Assembly: GCF_001651865.1 (NCBI RefSeq)
Contig: NZ_LPUX01000053.1
Location: forward strand, 62,001-126,000
Reading direction: 5' to 3'
DNA length: 64,000 bases
From: Sinorhizobium glycinis
GTDB taxonomy: Bacteria; Pseudomonadota; Alphaproteobacteria; Rhizobiales; Rhizobiaceae
Part shown: positions 58,664-64,000 of the stretch, piece after piece
Layout: each line of letters begins with the position of its first letter
How positions within the stretch are numbered: the stretch's first letter is position 1
The notes under the pieces: generated by a model
What the model was told of the DNA's origin: nothing
What the model saw: only the letters and a program-made list of their open reading frames with translations
Databases searched by the model: none
Translations under genes and position numbers: made by a program

Positions 58664-60742
58664 TCATTCCGCTGCGGCTTTGAAGTTGTTGCGCGCCAAG
58701 GCCGAGCATTCGGCCATGACGGCGGATGCGCGCGCTATCGGGTTCGTCAAATAGAAGTCTTTGACCGGAGACGCAAACACGGATTTGGCCATCTCACCGG
58801 CTTTTTGCGCAAGTGCGGCAATTTCGTCGCTGCTTGCGGCGGCAATGGCGTCGGCCTCTGCGAAATGCGGATAGGCGGCACAGAGCTTTGCACGCAATTC
58901 GCCAAGCGAATCAAACGGCAGCTTGCGGCCGAGCACGTCGGAAAGGGCGCGGATGATTGCCCAATCCTCGCGCGCGTCGCCCGGTGCGAAGCCGGCGCGG
59001 TTGCCGATCTGCACGCGGCCTTCGGTGTTGACCCAGATGCCGGATTTTTCCGTATAAGCGGCGCCCGGGAGGATGACGTCCGCCGCATGCGCGCCGTTGT
59101 CGCCGTGCGAGCCGATATAGACGGTGAAGCCCTTCCGTGCCGTGAGGTCGATCTCGTCGGCGCCGAGCAGGAAGAGCACGTCGGTACCATGGATCATGCC
59201 GGCGGCCGGTTTGCCGCCCGTGCCGGGGACGAAGCCGAGATCCAGGCCGCCGACGCGCGATGCCGCGTTATGAAGGACGGCGAACCCGTTCCACTCCGCG
59301 CCGGCCGCGCCCACGGCGACGGCGAGCTTGGCGGCATTGGCGAGAACGGCAGCACCCCCCTCCCCTGCGACGGCGCCCTGGCCGACGAGGATCAGCGGCC
59401 GCTCGGCCTTCTTGAGCGTCTCGAAGAACTTGCCTTTGCCGGCAACGAGCTCTGCAAGCGTCTCCGTACCGGCCCCGAGATATTCATACTCGTAGCGCAG
59501 TTCGCCGCGCTCGCCGATGACGGCGATCGGAAACTTGCCCATGCGATAGCGCTTGCGGATGCGCGCATTGAGAACCGAAGCCTCGAAGCGCGGGTTGGAA
59601 CCGATGATGAGCAGCGCATCGGCGCTCTCGATCCCCTGGATCGTCGGATTGAAGAGGTAGCTGGCGCGGCCGAGCGACGGATCGAGCGCTGCGCCGTCCT
59701 GGCGGCAGTCGACGTTCTCAGAACCGAGCGAGGCAATGAGTTCCTTCAGCGCGTACATTTCCTCGACGGATGCGAGGTCGCCGGCGATCGCACCGATCTT
59801 GTCGCCCGAGGTCTTGCCGACGGCAGCCTTGATCGCCTGGAAGGCCTCGCCCCAGGTCGCCGGCTGCAGGCGGCCGTCCTTCCTGACATAGGGCCGGTCG
59901 AGACGCTGCGTCTTCAGCCCGTCCCAGATGAAGCGGGTCTTGTCGGAGATCCACTCTTCGTTGATCTCCTCGTTGACGCGCGGCATGATGCGCATCACCT
60001 CACGGCCACGCGTGTCGACGCGGATCGCCGAACCGACGGCGTCCATGACATCGATCGATTCGGTCTTGTTGAGCTCCCATGGACGCGCCGTGAAGGCGAA
60101 GGGCTTCGAGGTCAGCGCGCCGACCGGGCAGAGGTCGACGACGTTACCCTGCAACTCCGAGGTCATCGCCTGTTCGAGATAGGTGGTGATCTCGGCATCT
60201 TCGCCGCGGCCGATCAGGCCGAGCTCGGCGATGCCGGCGACTTCGGTCGTGAAGCGGACGCAGCGCGTGCAGTGGATGCAGCGGTTCATCACCGTCTTGA
60301 CGAGCGGGCCGATATACTTGTCCTCGACGGCGCGCTTGTTCTCCTGGTAGCGCGAACTGTCGATGCCGAAGGCCATCGCCTGGTCCTGCAGGTCGCATTC
60401 GCCGCCCTGGTCGCAGATCGGGCAATCGAGCGGATGGTTGATCAGCAGGAATTCCATGACGCCTTCGCGGGCCTTCTTGACCATCGGCGTGGTCGTGAAG
60501 ACTTCCGGCGCTTCGCCATTCGGGCCGGGGCGCAGGTCGCGCACGCCCATGGCGCAGGAGGCAGCCGGCTTCGGCGGGCCGCCCTTCACCTCGATCAGAC
60601 ACATGCGGCAATTGCCGGCAACCGAAAGCCGCTCGTGGAAACAGAAGCGCGGAACCTCGGCGCCGGCCTCTTCGCACGCCTGAAGCAGCGTGAAATGATC
60701 CGGGACCTCGATCTCTTTTCCGTCGACTTTCAGCTTTGCCAT
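58664..60742 (-). CDS. nuoG: NADH-quinone oxidoreductase subunit G
   Basis: A 692-residue iron-sulfur subunit. The N-terminus holds a 2Fe-2S domain (CFHERLSVAGNCRMC) and the His-ligated and Cys-ligated 4Fe-4S clusters (HPLDCPICDQGGECDLQD; CIHCTRC). The rest is a molybdopterin-oxidoreductase-like domain without cofactor. The ATG giving MAKLKVDGKEI is preferred; four extra residues are possible upstream. It starts 99 bases after the HHH-domain gene. Confidence 0.97.
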   Translation of the reverse strand: MAKLKVDGKEIEVPDHFTLLQACEEAGAEVPRFCFHERLSVAGNCRMCLIEVKGGPPKPAASCAMGVRDLRPGPNGEAPEVFTTTPMVKKAREGVMEFLLINHPLDCPICDQGGECDLQDQAMAFGIDSSRYQENKRAVEDKYIGPLVKTVMNRCIHCTRCVRFTTEVAGIAELGLIGRGEDAEITTYLEQAMTSELQGNVVDLCPVGALTSKPFAFTARPWELNKTESIDVMDAVGSAIRVDTRGREVMRIMPRVNEEINEEWISDKTRFIWDGLKTQRLDRPYVRKDGRLQPATWGEAFQAIKAAVGKTSGDKIGAIAGDLASVEEMYALKELIASLGSENVDCRQDGAALDPSLGRASYLFNPTIQGIESADALLIIGSNPRFEASVLNARIRKRYRMGKFPIAVIGERGELRYEYEYLGAGTETLAELVAGKGKFFETLKKAERPLILVGQGAVAGEGGAAVLANAAKLAVAVGAAGAEWNGFAVLHNAASRVGGLDLGFVPGTGGKPAAGMIHGTDVLFLLGADEIDLTARKGFTVYIGSHGDNGAHAADVILPGAAYTEKSGIWVNTEGRVQIGNRAGFAPGDAREDWAIIRALSDVLGRKLPFDSLGELRAKLCAAYPHFAEADAIAAASSDEIAALAQKAGEMAKSVFASPVKDFYLTNPIARASAVMAECSALARNNFKAAAE

Positions 60743-60841
60743 CTTCGCACTCAATCCTGTCTTCCGTCCGGCTGCCTTCCGCGGCGCCGGACAATTCCTT
60801 CACGGCTCTTCCGGTATGGTGACGACCGGACAGCCGTCACG

Positions 60842-61534
60842 TCATTTCTCGCGCATCAGCGCCTTTGCCTGTCCGACCCAATCGTCCCGCAGGATGCGGC
60901 CGTTGAGGGCGAACTCGGCATCGATACGCGCGACATCCGCCTCGGTGAGAGCAGCGATGTCGGCAAACCGGCGAAGGCCCTGGCCATTCAGCACCTGCAC
61001 GAGCTTCGGGCCGATGCCGGAGATCCGCTTCAGATCGTCATCGGCGCGGCCTTTCGGCTTCGATGCGACAGGTTTCCTGGCGCCGCGCTTCGGCTTGGCG
61101 ACGGCGGCCGGTGCGGGCTTGGGCTCGCGGGCCGCCGGAGCCGGACGGTCCTCACGGGCGGCCGGTACGGCCTTGGCCTCGCGCGCGGCCGGCGCTGGCG
61201 AAGCTTCCTGATTTACCGGCTGCGGCTTCACGACCGCCGGGGCCGGTTCGGCAATCTCCGCCGGTTCGAGCGCGCCGACGCTTTTCTGCAGGGCGCTTGC
61301 AGCCCCCTGCATGGCGCCGAACATGACGCCTGCGAAGTGGCTCGACAGGCCGAAACCCAGCGCCGTCGCCGCCGCAACGGCGGCCACGGGATTGGCCATC
61401 AGCGGAACAGCCGGCATGCTCTTCATCCATTCGGCCATGCCGAACGGGTCGGCCGAGCCGGCACCCAAGGGCCGCACGAAAGGAATGACTGCAGCCGCTT
61501 TCATGCCCTGTCCTTCATTGCGCGTCCCGGCCAT
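60842..61534 (-). CDS. Helix-hairpin-helix protein encoded within the nuo operon
   Basis: A 230-residue protein between nuoF and nuoG. The N-terminal part (about residues 10-90) is hydrophobic and Met/Ala-rich (PFGMAEWMKSMPAV; VAAVAAATALGFGLSSHFAG). The middle (about 95-160) is an Ala/Pro/Lys/Arg linker with repeated PAAREP units. The C-terminal ~70 residues form a helix-hairpin-helix-like domain: DDLKRISGIGPKLVQVLNGQGLRR, then FADIAALTEADVARID and a closing RDDWVGQAKALM. Similar domains occur as C-terminal extensions of NuoE in other alphaproteobacteria, as I recall. Role unknown; complex I assembly or stability is an inference from position. Confidence 0.8.
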   Translation of the reverse strand: MAGTRNEGQGMKAAAVIPFVRPLGAGSADPFGMAEWMKSMPAVPLMANPVAAVAAATALGFGLSSHFAGVMFGAMQGAASALQKSVGALEPAEIAEPAPAVVKPQPVNQEASPAPAAREAKAVPAAREDRPAPAAREPKPAPAAVAKPKRGARKPVASKPKGRADDDLKRISGIGPKLVQVLNGQGLRRFADIAALTEADVARIDAEFALNGRILRDDWVGQAKALMREK

Positions 61535-61540
61535 TGCTCG

Positions 61541-62845
<1,305 letters not shown>

Positions 62846-62857
62846 GGTATCACCTCT

Positions 62858-63685
62858 TTACCGCGGCTTCTTCGCCGGCTTGGACTTGTCGACCGTCTCG
62901 CCTTCGATCTTGGCGTTCTTCGCCGCCGCCTTCCTCGCGGTCGCGGGGGTCTTCAGCGCCGGATTGGTGACGTCTGTGGCGGTCTTCGGCTTGGCGGCAT
63001 TCGATGGGGGCACGCTCACGGCCTCATCCTTGGCCTTGCTTGCGCGAGCCGGCGCCTTCGGCTTTTCAGGCGTTTCCACGAGCTGAAGCGTCGTCAGCCC
63101 GCCTTCCGGCGCGGAGTAGATCCGGTCGACCTGGGGCCCGGGCTGGATTTCGGCACCCTTGCCTGCGTCGAAGCCGTCGATGATCTCCTCGAGTCGCTCC
63201 GGCGTCAGGTCCTCGTAAGCGTCCTTGAAGATCATCACCATCGGCGCGTTGACGCAGGCGCCCTGACATTCGACCTCTTCCCAGGAGAGCGTCCCGCTCT
63301 CGTTCAGCGTGAAGGGCTCGGCGGCAATCTTCTTCTTGCAGAGCTTGATCAGGTCTTCCGCGCCGCGCAGCATGCAGGGCGTCGTGCCGCAGACCTGCAC
63401 ATGGGCGCGCGATCCGACCGGCTTCAGCTGGAATTGCGTGTAGAAGGTCGCCACTTCGAGGGCGCGGATATAGGCCATGCCGAGCATGTCGGCGATGGAC
63501 TCGATGGCCGCCCGCGTCACCCAGCCGTCCTGTTCCTGGGCGCGCATCAGCAACGGAATGATCGCCGACTGTTCGCGGCCCTTCGGGTATTTGTTGATCG
63601 TTGCCTTAGCCCAGGCGGCGTTCTCCTTGCTGAAGGCAAAGCTCGCTGGCTGGACAGTGTCTTCGGCTAGTCGACGAACGGACAT
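62858..63685 (-). CDS. nuoE: NADH-quinone oxidoreductase subunit E, with long C-terminal tail
   Basis: A 275-residue subunit carrying 2Fe-2S cluster N1a. The thioredoxin-like domain ends near residue 175 and has the cluster cysteines in [10 protein letters not shown] and [10 protein letters not shown]. The last ~90 residues are a Pro/Ala/Lys-rich, disordered-looking tail ([13 protein letters not shown] onward) beyond the usual ~160-170-residue bacterial protein. The ATG at 63685 is taken over a GTG four codons upstream. Confidence 0.95.
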   Translation of the reverse strand: MSVRRLAEDTVQPASFAFSKENAAWAKATINKYPKGREQSAIIPLLMRAQEQDGWVTRAAIESIADMLGMAYIRALEVATFYTQFQLKPVGSRAHVQVCGTTPCMLRGAEDLIKLCKKKIAAEPFTLNESGTLSWEEVECQGACVNAPMVMIFKDAYEDLTPERLEEIIDGFDAGKGAEIQPGPQVDRIYSAPEGGLTTLQLVETPEKPKAPARASKAKDEAVSVPPSNAAKPKTATDVTNPALKTPATARKAAAKNAKIEGETVDKSKPAKKPR

Positions 63686-63701
63686 TCTAGTGGACACCTT
63701 A

Positions 63702-63956
63702 TCAATTAATCGAACCGCACCGCGATTTCGTCAACGTGACGAATTCGCAGGCATAGGCGGACTGGTCTTTCTGCATGAACACGATGTAGCGCGTGCCGTT
63801 GGCGACAGCTGCCTTGATCTCGTATCCCTTCGACAGCAGCGTGGCCATCGAACCGCCGTGCAGCCCCGACGAGGATGTGCTGCCGACATCCTCCTGGGCG
63901 ACGGCAGCTGGGCTGAGCGCAAGAAATCCGAGAACGGCAAGCGGCGCCAGACGCAT
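63702..63956 (-). CDS. Small exported protein between nuoD and nuoE
   Basis: An 84-residue protein with a clear signal peptide ([21 protein letters not shown]) and a short mature part of about 63 residues with two cysteines (YACEFV and SRCGSIN) that could form a disulfide. Its ATG overlaps the nuoD stop (ATGA). It is inserted between nuoD and nuoE in this operon; a role in or near complex I is only suggested by position, and an exported protein would be on the other side of the membrane from the NADH arm. Confidence 0.8.
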   Translation of the reverse strand: MRLAPLAVLGFLALSPAAVAQEDVGSTSSSGLHGGSMATLLSKGYEIKAAVANGTRYIVFMQKDQSAYACEFVTLTKSRCGSIN

Positions 63957-64000
63957 CAGCGATCCACCTCGCCGAACACGATATCGAGGGAGCCCAGCAC
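63956..64000 (-). CDS. nuoD: NADH-quinone oxidoreductase subunit D, C-terminal end only
   Basis: The last 14 codons and stop are present; they read VLGSLDIVFGEVDR, the invariant C-terminus of NuoD. The rest lies beyond the right edge. Its stop overlaps the start of the 84-residue gene. Confidence 0.9.
   Translation of the reverse strand: MLGSLDIVFGEVDR

Overview
This window looks like chromosomal DNA of a rhizobial alphaproteobacterium, most likely Sinorhizobium/Ensifer close to S. meliloti. The reasons are the high GC content, the divK-pleD-rpmG and pyrB-pyrC'-plsY-dprA-topA-rnr gene orders, the complete proton-pumping complex I operon with rhizobial extra genes, GTTC-N7-GTTC (alphaproteobacterial LexA) operators and CTTGAC-N17-type promoters. 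No rRNA, tRNA, CRISPR, insertion sequence or prophage was recognised. Almost everything is core genome. The exception is a small accessory block between gatA and gatB.

Layout. 1-8.9 kb: the 3' end of rne, an aminotransferase, a periplasmic DsbA-type protein, aroQ-accB-accC-aat, DUF2155, an NDUFA12-like complex I accessory protein, a truncated GNAT remnant and a peroxiredoxin. 9-16.7 kb: the GatCAB amidotransferase genes, split. gatB (with a GNAT gene) is separated from gatCA by about 3.9 kb holding a DUF3857 transglutaminase-like protein, DUF1294, a YjhX/TopAI-like protein and another GNAT, with footprints of decayed tandem duplication. 16.7-21.3 kb: an UPF0173 hydrolase, ruvX, two small overlapping membrane proteins, an AEC transporter and aidB. 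21.4-33.4 kb: a long forward run of pyrB, an inactive-looking pyrC', plsY, dprA, topA, rnr, DUF983, NUDIX, MFS and rpmG. 33.5-35.7 kb: a minus-strand sRNA candidate and the divK-pleD developmental signalling pair. 35.9-43.5 kb: DUF3572, dinB, an L,D-transpeptidase, dnaE, an unannotated 28-residue membrane peptide gene and a DUF5680 gene. 43.5-50.2 kb: lolD and its permease, proS, a plus-strand sRNA candidate, DUF1467, mce and rnj. 50.2-64 kb: birA and nuoN back to the end of nuoD, all on the minus strand, with two extra small genes (84 and 230 residues) inserted in the operon.

The most interesting signal is a cluster of LexA-type (SOS) operators at 36.3-43.0 kb. One overlaps the predicted start of dinB. 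One is a run of three GTTC half-sites with exact 11-bp period in the promoter of the 28-residue single-pass membrane peptide, just upstream of dnaE. One lies 5' of the DUF5680 gene. The peptide resembles, in size, topology and regulation, the SOS-induced division inhibitor SidA of Caulobacter, so a DNA-damage checkpoint peptide is a reasonable hypothesis. Other points of note are the PyrC' that has lost metal ligands, the helix-hairpin-helix domain encoded separately inside the nuo operon, the TopAI-like gene beside a GNAT, and two sRNA loci whose positions match published rhizobial sRNAs as I remember them.
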